Shown here: piece after piece, positions 33,874 through 41,100 of the stretch
Layout of the letters: every line of letters starts with the position of its first letter
How positions within the stretch are numbered: the first letter of the stretch is position 1
Assembly: GCA_017440925.1 (NCBI GenBank)
Contig: JAFSAP010000014.1
Span: forward strand, 1-42,631
Reading direction: 5' to 3'
DNA: 42,631 nt
From: Oscillospiraceae bacterium
GTDB taxonomy: Bacteria > Bacillota > Clostridia > Oscillospirales > Oscillospiraceae
Notes under the pieces: generated by a model
The model's database searches: none
The model's input: only the letters and a program-made list of their open reading frames with translations
What the model was told of the DNA's origin: nothing
Translations under genes and position numbers: made by a program

Positions 33874-34305
33874 ATGAACATTTATCAGATTTCTGTATTC
33901 CTGGAAAATAAGGCCGGTAAGCTGGCAGAAGTCACCAAGCTGCTGGCTGACAGCAATGTGGATATCCGCGCCATCTCCATTGCGGAAACTGCCGAATATG
34001 GTCTGGCCCGTCTGATCGTGGACGATGCACCCAAAGCCAGTTCCATTCTGCTGCAGCACGGCGACATGATCTCCATGACCCCGGTCTGGGCAGTGGAAGT
34101 GCCTGACCGTCCCGGCGGACTGTATGAACTGCTGACCGCCCTGGCAGAAGCCCATGTCAATGTGGAATACATGTACTCCCTGTTTACCCATCGGGAAGGC
34201 TGCGCTTACATGGTCATGCGGATTGCTGATGAGCCCAAGTTCCTCAGCACCCTGGGTGACCGCGGTATCAAGCTCATGACCATGGAAGAACTGGGACTGA
34301 AATAA
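33874..34305 (+). CDS. Tandem ACT-domain protein
   Basis: A 143-residue protein made of two ACT domains (about 3-68 and 72-140): YQISVFLENKAGKLAEVTKLL and VEVPDRPGGLYELLTALAEA are the two ligand-binding strand-turn-helix starts. ACT domains bind amino acids and regulate enzymes. The gene begins 12 bases after paaK with AAGGAGG and is the last of the Phe T-box operon. ACT proteins are often found beside paaK/ior genes. I infer a phenylalanine or aromatic acid sensor acting on the ligase or oxidoreductase. No enzyme domain is present. Confidence 0.88.
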   Translation: MNIYQISVFLENKAGKLAEVTKLLADSNVDIRAISIAETAEYGLARLIVDDAPKASSILLQHGDMISMTPVWAVEVPDRPGGLYELLTALAEAHVNVEYMYSLFTHREGCAYMVMRIADEPKFLSTLGDRGIKLMTMEELGLK

Positions 34306-34312
34306 CAAAACA

Positions 34313-34350
34313 GCCTGCTGCAAAGATCCCTTTGCAGCAGGCTTGCTTTT
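34313..34350 (+). terminator. Terminator of the Phe operon
   Basis: A 12-bp stem GCCTGCTGCAAA/TTTGCAGCAGGC with a 6-nt loop, followed by TTGCTTTT. Confidence 0.85.
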
Positions 34351-34392
34351 CTATGTGGATTCACGCTGAAAGCGTTTCCTCAGGCAACCGTA

Positions 34393-35082
34393 TTACAGAT
34401 AACGCTTTGGTTCCTGCCAAGGTTCTTCTTCCTCCGGCTGATACCGGGGCTGCTCCGGAACCGGCGGCTGCTTTCTGGGAGGCATGCCGTCATCCCGGTT
34501 CCGGTTGAAGAACAGGAAGAAGGGCTCCGTCACACGGAAGAAAATACTCAGTACCAGAAACAGCACATTGTTGGAAGGATCCATGGAGGTGTAAACATCG
34601 TACATAGCCATGTAGTACAGCACCACAGCAGCAATTCCCACACCGATCAACGGCAGAACCAGTCCGCAAATGACCATAGCCGGACCCAATACCGTATGCA
34701 TGATGGCATCTTCCGACACGCCGTAGGCTGCGGTACGGAACAGCTCCACACACATAGAAACGGCAACTACAGCCACCGCAATGCTGATCAGTACCGTAAT
34801 GCTATTGAGGATCAAAAGGATCTTCCGTTTGGACTTGATCTGTCCTTTCACCACGTAGCGGTACTGGTCAGAAAGACTGCCCAGGATCCACACATTCAGC
34901 ACCGGAACCCAGCTGAGCCAGGCTTTCCGGATGCCACGGCGTTTGGCAACAGTGTATAGTGCAAGTGCCGACAGCACATAGGTGGCAATGCCAAACAGGC
35001 AGGATGGGATACCGGATGTTACGATTCCCATGACCGCAAATGCCAATTCCTCCATCCAGATGGGATCAGAATATATATTCAT
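34393..35082 (-). CDS. Hypothetical polytopic membrane protein
   Basis: A 229-residue protein with about five hydrophobic segments (around 10-30, 35-50, 88-112, 125-155 and 170-190) and a hydrophilic Pro/Glu-rich tail (RKQPPVPEQPRYQPEEEEP). The segment WLSWVPVLNVWILG following the second helix resembles small DUF5684-like clostridial membrane proteins, but this is a weak likeness. AAAGGAGAG precedes the ATG at 35082. It is transcribed on the minus strand downstream of the CofE-like gene but separated by a terminator. Function unknown. Confidence 0.75.
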   Translation of the reverse strand: MNIYSDPIWMEELAFAVMGIVTSGIPSCLFGIATYVLSALALYTVAKRRGIRKAWLSWVPVLNVWILGSLSDQYRYVVKGQIKSKRKILLILNSITVLISIAVAVVAVSMCVELFRTAAYGVSEDAIMHTVLGPAMVICGLVLPLIGVGIAAVVLYYMAMYDVYTSMDPSNNVLFLVLSIFFRVTEPFFLFFNRNRDDGMPPRKQPPVPEQPRYQPEEEEPWQEPKRYL

Positions 35083-35129
35083 TGTATCTCTCCTTTATGT
35101 GTACAGTTGCCGGACCATCCGGCTGAAAA

Positions 35130-35158
35130 GAAGGCGGCGTGGTATCCACGCCGCCTTC
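35130..35158 (-). terminator. Terminator of the CofE-like gene
   Basis: A 13-bp perfect stem GAAGGCGGCGTGG/CCACGCCGCCTTC with a 3-nt loop and a T-rich tail on the minus strand, eleven bases after the stop. Confidence 0.85.
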
Positions 35159-35169
35159 TACCATTTCCA

Positions 35170-36357
35170 TTAGTTGGTGTAGTTATCGAAATAACCCTGG
35201 ATGTGGATGATGGGAGTACCCTTGTCACCGGAGCCGGAGGTCAGATCGCACAGGGAGCCGATCAAATCGGTCAGGCGGCGGGGAGTCGTTCCCTGGGAAG
35301 CCATGGAGCCAGCCAGATCGCCCTTGGCACGGATGGCACTTTCAATGGCGGCCTTCAGTGCATCGCCGGACAGGTTTGCAAAATCATTGTCAGCCAGGTA
35401 CTTCAGCTTCAGCTCATTGGGGGTGCCCTCCAGGCCGGAAGTATAGGCGGGGGAAACCACGGGGTCAGCCAGTTCCCAGATCTTACCCACAGGATCCTTG
35501 AATGCACCGTCGCCGTAGACCATAACTTCCACCAGCTTGCCGGTCTTTTCCAGGAACTTGTTCTGGATTTCCTTTACCAGTTCCATGCACTCTCTGGGGA
35601 ACAGCTTGACCATACCCTCAGTAGACTTGTTGGAACCCAGCAGACCGTACTTTTCGTTGCAGCCGCTGCCGTTTACAGGAGCAGTCAGAATATCGTCCAG
35701 ACCGCAGACCCGCTCTGCACCGGCACCCCACAGCAGACGCTTGGAGCGTGCACGGGTGTGGATATCACAGGTCAGAACATTCTTGGTATAGTCCAGGATC
35801 ACTCTGGGATCATTGGCGAAGATCACTTCCACCTCGGCACCCTCTTCCCGAACCAGGTCGGAGTAATACTGCACATAGTCCACCAGGGTGAAAGGATGCA
35901 GGTTCTCACCGAACAGGGCACGGTAGCGCTCCAGAGTCAGAACATCGGAGTAGGGATTGACCTTGGCTTCATCCAGCTTGTCCAGAGAAACCAGCTCATT
36001 GCCCACCTCATCGGAAGGATAGCTCAGCATCAGAATCACCTTCTTGCAGCCACGGGCAATACCCCGCAGGCAAATGGCAAAACGGTTACGGGACAGGATG
36101 GGGAAAATGACACCCACAGTCTCGCCGCCAAGCTTGGCGCGGACATCGGTGGCAATGGCATCCACGGAAGCATAGTTGCCCTGGGCACGAGCCACAATAG
36201 ACTCGGTCAGTGCTACAACGTCACGGTTGCGGATCTCATAGCCTTCGCTCTCAGCGGCTTCCAGAACGCTGGTTACAGCGATCTGCGCCAGATCGTCACC
36301 CTCACGGATGATGGGGCAGCGAATGCCACGGGAAATAGTTCCGACTTTTCTTTCCAT
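35170..36357 (-). CDS. CofE-like protein (coenzyme F420-0:L-glutamate ligase domain)
   Basis: A 395-residue protein with the CofE-type fold. True CofE adds glutamates to coenzyme F420-0 using GTP. Visible features are an N-terminal PIIREGDDLAQIAV, VVALTESIVARAQGNY, GVIFPILSRNRFAICLRGIA, a central DILTAPVNGSGCNEKYGLLGSNKS segment and VMVYGDGAFKDPVGKIWELADPVVSPAY. It is longer than archaeal CofE (about 250 residues). No other F420 gene is near, and gut Clostridia are not generally known to make F420, so the substrate is probably different. GAGGTAA precedes the ATG at 36357. It is monocistronic with its own promoter and terminator. Confidence 0.8.
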   Translation of the reverse strand: MERKVGTISRGIRCPIIREGDDLAQIAVTSVLEAAESEGYEIRNRDVVALTESIVARAQGNYASVDAIATDVRAKLGGETVGVIFPILSRNRFAICLRGIARGCKKVILMLSYPSDEVGNELVSLDKLDEAKVNPYSDVLTLERYRALFGENLHPFTLVDYVQYYSDLVREEGAEVEVIFANDPRVILDYTKNVLTCDIHTRARSKRLLWGAGAERVCGLDDILTAPVNGSGCNEKYGLLGSNKSTEGMVKLFPRECMELVKEIQNKFLEKTGKLVEVMVYGDGAFKDPVGKIWELADPVVSPAYTSGLEGTPNELKLKYLADNDFANLSGDALKAAIESAIRAKGDLAGSMASQGTTPRRLTDLIGSLCDLTSGSGDKGTPIIHIQGYFDNYTN

Positions 36358-36424
36358 ATAGTTACCTCATTTCCCCGGCCGGGGCAGATCCCTGGTCGGA
36401 TTGAATCAACAATTTGACACAATA

Positions 36425-36453
36425 GTTATACCGCAATTTATTTCGTTTTTCAA
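36425..36453 (-). promoter_or_regulatory. Promoter of the CofE-like gene
   Basis: On the minus strand, TTGAAA (36453-36448), a 17-bp spacer and TATAAC (36430-36425). Confidence 0.7.
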
Positions 36454-36555
36454 TCTTTTTTTTGTGAATTTATCATGACGAAAAAGAATTGTTATATTTC
36501 ACAAATCCACCCAGCAGCAACACTTGCCCATATGTCGCAATACATAATGCGCATT

Positions 36556-37407
36556 CTAATCTGTATCTTCCGCAAAAAAGGCCACTGCCACCGCGCCGGG
36601 GCCTGCGTGAGTTCCCACAACACTGCCCACCACTGCATAAGGAAGTTCCTCCAAATGTCCCTCCCAAAGTGCAGCACTGTCCTGAATGTACTTTTTCAGC
36701 AGTGCATCGGAAAGGCCTGTATAGCCCAGCAGCACCGGTTTCCGGAAGTCTACGCCCCCTGCCTTTTGGATCTCCTGCACCAGCAGGTTGTTTGCCTGGC
36801 GGGAACCCCGGGCTTTTCCCAGTATCCGGATTTCACCATTTTCAATGCACAAAACCGGCTTGATGTTCAGCAGCCCGCCTGCCAGAGCCACAGCAGAGGA
36901 GATCCGGCCACCCTTTTTCAGATATTCCAGGGTATCCAGCATCGCCAACAGCCGTATCTTTTCCCGCTTCTGCATCAGCTTCCAGGCAATGGTCTCGGCA
37001 TCCAGTCCGGCATCCACCAGTCCCAGGGCATATTCTGTAAGAATAGCGCTGCCCAGAGCTATGCTCTGGCTATCCACCACATGCACCCTGCCGGAAAATT
37101 CTGCCGCCGCAATGACTGCACTCTGGTAGGTACCGGACAGGCGGGAAGAACAAGTGATGCAGACCACGTCAAAGCCTGCCTCCACCGCTTCGGCAAACGC
37201 CTCTTCAAAAACAAATGGCGTTGCCTGGCTGGTGCTGGGCAGCACATCGCTTTCAACCAGTTTCTCATAGAAGGTATGGCTGTCGATGGTGATGCCGTCA
37301 ACAAATTCCGCTTCTCCAAAATGAATGGTCAGCGGAACCACTCTGACCCGGCTGCGCACCTGAGGCGTCACATCCGCAGTGGAATCCACAATGATCTTTA
37401 CAGACAT
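36556..37407 (-). CDS. DegV family fatty-acid-binding protein
   Basis: A 283-residue DegV/FakB-type protein: KIIVDSTADVTPQV at the N-terminus, PSTSQATPFVFEEAF, CITCSSRLSGTYQSA, VVDSQSIALG, LEYLKKGGRIS and the C-terminal GTHAGPGAVAVAFF. It is closer to the classical DegV consensus than the copy at 7496. It should bind a fatty acid for the FakA pathway. AAGGAG lies upstream of the ATG at 37407. It starts four bases after the MarR gene, so the two are one operon and the regulator probably controls it. Confidence 0.92.
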   Translation of the reverse strand: MSVKIIVDSTADVTPQVRSRVRVVPLTIHFGEAEFVDGITIDSHTFYEKLVESDVLPSTSQATPFVFEEAFAEAVEAGFDVVCITCSSRLSGTYQSAVIAAAEFSGRVHVVDSQSIALGSAILTEYALGLVDAGLDAETIAWKLMQKREKIRLLAMLDTLEYLKKGGRISSAVALAGGLLNIKPVLCIENGEIRILGKARGSRQANNLLVQEIQKAGGVDFRKPVLLGYTGLSDALLKKYIQDSAALWEGHLEELPYAVVGSVVGTHAGPGAVAVAFFAEDTD

Positions 37408-37411
37408 AGTT

Positions 37412-37870
37412 TTACTCCTTTTCTCTCAATCCATCCTTACAGATGGTATGCAGATTTCCGGCAATTTTTGCCAGCACATCATAAAATACTTCCCGCTGTG
37501 CATCTGTCAGTCCGGCCCCTGCCTGGGCGACTGCCAGTTCTGCCCGGTCGCAGACCGCTCTGGCTGCTGCACATCCCGCTTCCGTCAGACGAAGTATGGC
37601 CCGGTAGCGAACACCATTGCGCTGCTCCACTGTCAGAAGTCCGGCCTGTTCCAATTCTGACACCGTGCGGGAGACAGCGGCTTTGTCCTTATCACAGATC
37701 TCACATAACCGAACGCTGGTAAGGCCGTCGGGATACCGGGACATGGCCAGCAGACACTGGGCATGGGGACCTTTCAGACCGTACTTTGCCATCTCCACCC
37801 GTTCGATCCTCTGTACATCGTGGTACATGGAGGCAATGGCCCCGGAAAAAATTTCATATCGGCTGATCAA
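37412..37870 (-). CDS. MarR family transcriptional regulator
   Basis: A 152-residue winged-helix MarR protein. The recognition helix region is LTSVRLCEICDKDKAAVSRTVSELEQAGLL (about 51-80), followed by the wing NGVRYRAILRLTEAG. It probably starts at the TTG at 37870, since AGGAAG lies six bases upstream and the family's N-terminal helix would be lost with the next internal Met. Two inverted repeats with arms ATGTTGA/TCAACAT lie in its promoter region, so autoregulation is likely. As the partner is a fatty-acid-binding protein, the ligand may be an acyl compound (inference; compare FabT-type MarR regulators). Confidence 0.88.
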   Translation of the reverse strand: MISRYEIFSGAIASMYHDVQRIERVEMAKYGLKGPHAQCLLAMSRYPDGLTSVRLCEICDKDKAAVSRTVSELEQAGLLTVEQRNGVRYRAILRLTEAGCAAARAVCDRAELAVAQAGAGLTDAQREVFYDVLAKIAGNLHTICKDGLREKE

Positions 37871-37887
37871 TACAATCTTCCTTTCTC

Positions 37888-37942
37888 ATGTTGAGATATC
37901 AACTTCTCACACCCTACCATATAGATGTTGATATGTCAACAT
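37888..37942 (-). promoter_or_regulatory. Promoter and twin operators of the MarR-DegV operon
   Basis: On the minus strand, TTGACA (37939-37934), a 17-bp spacer and TAGGGT (37916-37911). A perfect inverted repeat, arms ATGTTGA/TCAACAT with a 4-bp spacer (37925-37942), covers the -35 box. A second copy with one mismatch (37888-37905) lies just downstream of the start point. This is the arrangement expected of an autorepressing MarR protein. Confidence 0.75.
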
Positions 37943-38002
37943 TCTTGATTTTGTCAACAAGTGTACAGATTGCGTTTTGTTTCTTCCTTTGCCATATGCT
38001 GG

Positions 38003-38031
38003 TTGTTTTTTTTGACAATGGATGCTATAAT
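38003..38031 (+). promoter_or_regulatory. Promoter of trkA-trkH
   Basis: TTGTTT (38003-38008), a 17-bp spacer and consensus TATAAT (38026-38031). Confidence 0.6.
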
Positions 38032-38077
38032 ACAAGTTAATGTACGAAACTGGAATTATCCAATCCGGGAGGTTACT

Positions 38078-39439
38078 ATGAATATTATCATTGCAGGTGA
38101 TGGTAAGGTCGGTTCCATGCTGACCCGCCAGCTCTCCACCGAGGGACACAACATCACCGTTATCGATTCCAATGCAAAGGTTCTGGAAGCAACCATAGAA
38201 CGTTATGATGTGATCGCAGTTCATGGAAACTGCGCATCCATGGACGTGCTGATGCAGGCAGGTGTAAAAGATGCTGATCTGCTGATCGCCGCCACCAGCG
38301 AGGACGAGGTGAATCTGTTGTGCTGCACCACCGCCCACGCACTGAATCCCAAGCTGCACACCATCGGACGGATCCGGAATCCCGAATACACAGAGCAGAT
38401 CTACCGCATGCGCAATGTTTTCGGTTTGTCCATGGTCATCAATCCGGAAAACCAGACTGCCACTGAAATCGACCGGCTTCTGAAATACCCCGGCTTCCTG
38501 CGCAGAGACACCTTTGCCAAGGGCCGGACGGAGATCGTGGAGCTGAGAGTCAGCAGCGGCAGCAAATTGTGCAATGTCCGCCTGATGGATCTGCGCAATA
38601 TCGTCCGCTGCCAGGTGCTGGTCTGCGCTGTTCTGCGGGACGGCAACGCCATCGCTCCCAAGGGCGATTTCGTTCTCCGGGAGGGTGACCGGGTATTCTT
38701 CACCGCTTTGTCCCAGAATCTGACCACCTTGCTGAAAAATCTGGATATTCTGACCCGCCGGGTACGGAATGTCACCATCTGTGGCGGCGGACGGATCAGC
38801 TATTACCTGGCCAGCCGGCTGAAGCGCTCCGGTATCTCTTCCCGGATCATTGAGCGGGACTACGAGCGCTGCCAGGAGCTGTGCGAACTTCTGCCGGATG
38901 CCGAGATCATCCACGGCGATATTACTGACCAGGATCTGCTGGAAAGTGAAGGTATGTCAATGAGTGATGCCCTTGTGACGCTGACCGGCATAGATGAAAT
39001 GAATATGATCGTTTCCCTGTATGCCGCTTCCCAGGGTGTTCCCCAGGTCATTACCAAGCTGAGCCACACCAGCAATCTGAATCTGATCGACAATCTCTCC
39101 CTGGGCAGTGTGGTCTGCCCCCGCGACCTGGTTTGTAACAACATCGTCCGTTATGTCCGCGCCATGGAAAATCAGACCGGCGCTGCCATTTCCGTCCATA
39201 CCATTGCCGATGGTCAGGTGGAAGCACTGGAATTTTTGGTGGACGAGCACACCCGCAACTGCGGCAAATCCCTAAAGGAGATCAAGCTGAAGCCCAACAT
39301 CCTGCTGGTCAGCATCTCCCATGGTGCCACCACCGAGATCCCCAACGGCGATTCCGTATTTCAGAAGGGCGATACCGTAGTTGTTGTCGACACCAACAGC
39401 AAGGAAATCATTCGTCAGCTGAATGACATTTTCGCATAA
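38078..39439 (+). CDS. trkA: Trk potassium uptake regulatory protein TrkA
   Basis: A 453-residue cytoplasmic gating protein with two RCK units. The first Rossmann domain (about 1-120) begins MNIIIAGDGKVGSML with a good NAD-binding glycine motif; a TrkA_C domain follows (about 140-222). The second Rossmann domain (about 230-345) begins VTICGGGRISYYLA, with a weaker glycine motif, then a second TrkA_C to the end. It binds NADH/ATP and gates the TrkH channel. The ATG at 38078 is chosen for the GGGAGG five bases upstream; longer in-frame starts lack one. It is followed by trkH after 12 bases. Confidence 0.95.
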   Translation: MNIIIAGDGKVGSMLTRQLSTEGHNITVIDSNAKVLEATIERYDVIAVHGNCASMDVLMQAGVKDADLLIAATSEDEVNLLCCTTAHALNPKLHTIGRIRNPEYTEQIYRMRNVFGLSMVINPENQTATEIDRLLKYPGFLRRDTFAKGRTEIVELRVSSGSKLCNVRLMDLRNIVRCQVLVCAVLRDGNAIAPKGDFVLREGDRVFFTALSQNLTTLLKNLDILTRRVRNVTICGGGRISYYLASRLKRSGISSRIIERDYERCQELCELLPDAEIIHGDITDQDLLESEGMSMSDALVTLTGIDEMNMIVSLYAASQGVPQVITKLSHTSNLNLIDNLSLGSVVCPRDLVCNNIVRYVRAMENQTGAAISVHTIADGQVEALEFLVDEHTRNCGKSLKEIKLKPNILLVSISHGATTEIPNGDSVFQKGDTVVVVDTNSKEIIRQLNDIFA

Positions 39440-39451
39440 GGAGGCATCCTT

Positions 39452-40900
39452 ATGAATTTTAAAATGATGGGGCGTTTTATCGCCCAAATCCTGTCCATTG
39501 AAGGTTTCTTCATGATCCCGGCACTTTGCATCAGCCTGTACTGCGGCGATTCCATGGCTGTAAAGGGTTTTCTTTGGACAATCCTGCTGATCATCGGCTG
39601 CGTATTCCTGCTGATGATGATCTGCCGTGGCGCTCCCAGTGCCTTTTATGCCAAGGAGGGCCTGGTCTGTGTCGGTGCCAGCTGGATTGTTCTGAGCGCC
39701 ATAGGCTGTCTTCCCTTCTGGATTTCCCGGGAAATCCCCAGTTATGTGGATGCTTTCTTTGAGATCGTATCCGGTTTTACCACCACAGGTGCCTCCATTG
39801 TTCCCGCTGTAGAAGATTTGAGCAAGGGCATCCTCTACTGGCGAAGCTTCAGCCACTGGCTGGGCGGTATGGGCGTTCTGGTTTTCCTGCTGGCCTTTAC
39901 CGGCGGCAAGGGACAGGGCTTTACCATGCATCTGCTCCGGGCAGAAAGCCCCGGCCCCTCCGTGGGCAAGCTGGTACCCAAAATGCGTACCACTGCTGCC
40001 ATCCTCTACGTTATTTATATCGTCATCACCCTCCTGAACATCGTGTTTCTGCTTCTGGGTGGTATGACTCTGTTTGAGGCTGTCTGCCACGCTTTCGGTA
40101 CTGCTGGTACCGGTGGTTTTGGTGTGAAGAATGACTCTCTGGCCAGTTACAGTCCCTATCTCCAGAATGTAACCACCGTGTTCATGATTCTCTTTGGTGT
40201 CAACTTCAGCTGCTATTATCTGCTGCTGATTAAGGAATGGAAGAGTGTTTTCAAGGACGAAGAAGTACGGCTGTATTTTGGCATTATTCTGGCCAGCATT
40301 GCGTTGATCGCCTGGAATACCCGGGATCTGTACGGTTCTCTGGAAGAAACCATCCGCCACACCGCTTTCCAGGTAGGTTCCATCATCACCACCACTGGCT
40401 ATGCCACTGTGGATTTTGACCTGTGGCCCAGCTTTTCCAAGACCATTCTGCTGTGTCTGATGGTGGTGGGTGCCTGTGCAGGCTCCACCGGTGGTGGCCT
40501 GAAAGTAGCAAGACTGCTTCTGCTGCTGAAGGGTGTCCGCCGCAATATCCGCCGGATGCTGAACCCCCGCCGGATGGAAGTTGTCCGCAACAACGGCAGC
40601 GTGGTCAGCGAAACGGTTCTTGACAATACCAACGCCTACCTGTCCGCCTATGTGGTCATCATTTTCCTGGTATTTCTGGTGATCTCCCTGGACGGTTTCT
40701 CTGTGGCTACCAATTTCTCCGCTGTTCTGTGTACTTTCAACAACATCGGCCCCGGACTGGAAGCCGTGGGCCCCACCTGCAACTTTGCTGCTTTCAGCGA
40801 CTTGAGCAAACTGGTCCTCTGCTGGGCCATGCTGGCAGGCCGTCTGGAGATCTTCCCCATGCTGGTTCTGTTCTCCCGGAATACCTGGCGTAACCGTTAA
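39452..40900 (+). CDS. trkH: Trk potassium uptake channel TrkH
   Basis: A 482-residue integral membrane protein that conducts K+ inward. Four repeated membrane-pore-membrane units are seen through their filter segments: SGFTTTGAS near residue 108, FGTAGTGGFG near 217, SIITTTGYAT near 313 and TFNNIGPG near 430. The motif MVVGACAGSTGGGLKV is typical of the family. AAGGAGG precedes the ATG. Together with TrkA it forms a complete K+ uptake system; a strong terminator follows. Confidence 0.95.
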   Translation: MNFKMMGRFIAQILSIEGFFMIPALCISLYCGDSMAVKGFLWTILLIIGCVFLLMMICRGAPSAFYAKEGLVCVGASWIVLSAIGCLPFWISREIPSYVDAFFEIVSGFTTTGASIVPAVEDLSKGILYWRSFSHWLGGMGVLVFLLAFTGGKGQGFTMHLLRAESPGPSVGKLVPKMRTTAAILYVIYIVITLLNIVFLLLGGMTLFEAVCHAFGTAGTGGFGVKNDSLASYSPYLQNVTTVFMILFGVNFSCYYLLLIKEWKSVFKDEEVRLYFGIILASIALIAWNTRDLYGSLEETIRHTAFQVGSIITTTGYATVDFDLWPSFSKTILLCLMVVGACAGSTGGGLKVARLLLLLKGVRRNIRRMLNPRRMEVVRNNGSVVSETVLDNTNAYLSAYVVIIFLVFLVISLDGFSVATNFSAVLCTFNNIGPGLEAVGPTCNFAAFSDLSKLVLCWAMLAGRLEIFPMLVLFSRNTWRNR

Positions 40901-40909
40901 TCTTTCTTC

Positions 40910-40942
40910 TGCGCGCATCCACCCGGATGCGCGCATTTTTTC
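40910..40942 (+). terminator. Terminator of trkAH
   Basis: An 11-bp perfect stem TGCGCGCATCC/GGATGCGCGCA with an ACCC loop and a long T-rich tail. Confidence 0.9.
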
Positions 40943-40953
40943 TTTTTTTCATA

Positions 40954-40983
40954 TTGACAAATTTCCCTGTACCATGGTATAAT
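40954..40983 (+). promoter_or_regulatory. Promoter of the pyrC-carB operon
   Basis: Both consensus boxes: TTGACA (40954-40959), an 18-bp spacer and TATAAT (40978-40983). Confidence 0.85.
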
Positions 40984-40989
40984 CTCAAA

Positions 40990-41081
40990 GATAAATGCGG
41001 CGAGTTCCGTGCATCGGATCGGTAAGACCGGATGACTTATATTTCTATCGTCTTGCCGCGCAAACGGCAGGGCATTTTTTT
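40990..41081 (+). promoter_or_regulatory. Possible attenuator in the pyr leader
   Basis: The leader before pyrC holds a small hairpin CTTGCCG/CGGCAGG (41052-41071) followed after three bases by seven T (41075-41081). It sits upstream of the ribosome site, as in transcription attenuation of pyrimidine operons. A clear PyrR binding loop was not seen, so the mechanism is uncertain. Confidence 0.4.
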
Positions 41082-41100
41082 AGGCAGAAAGGAGACCGTT

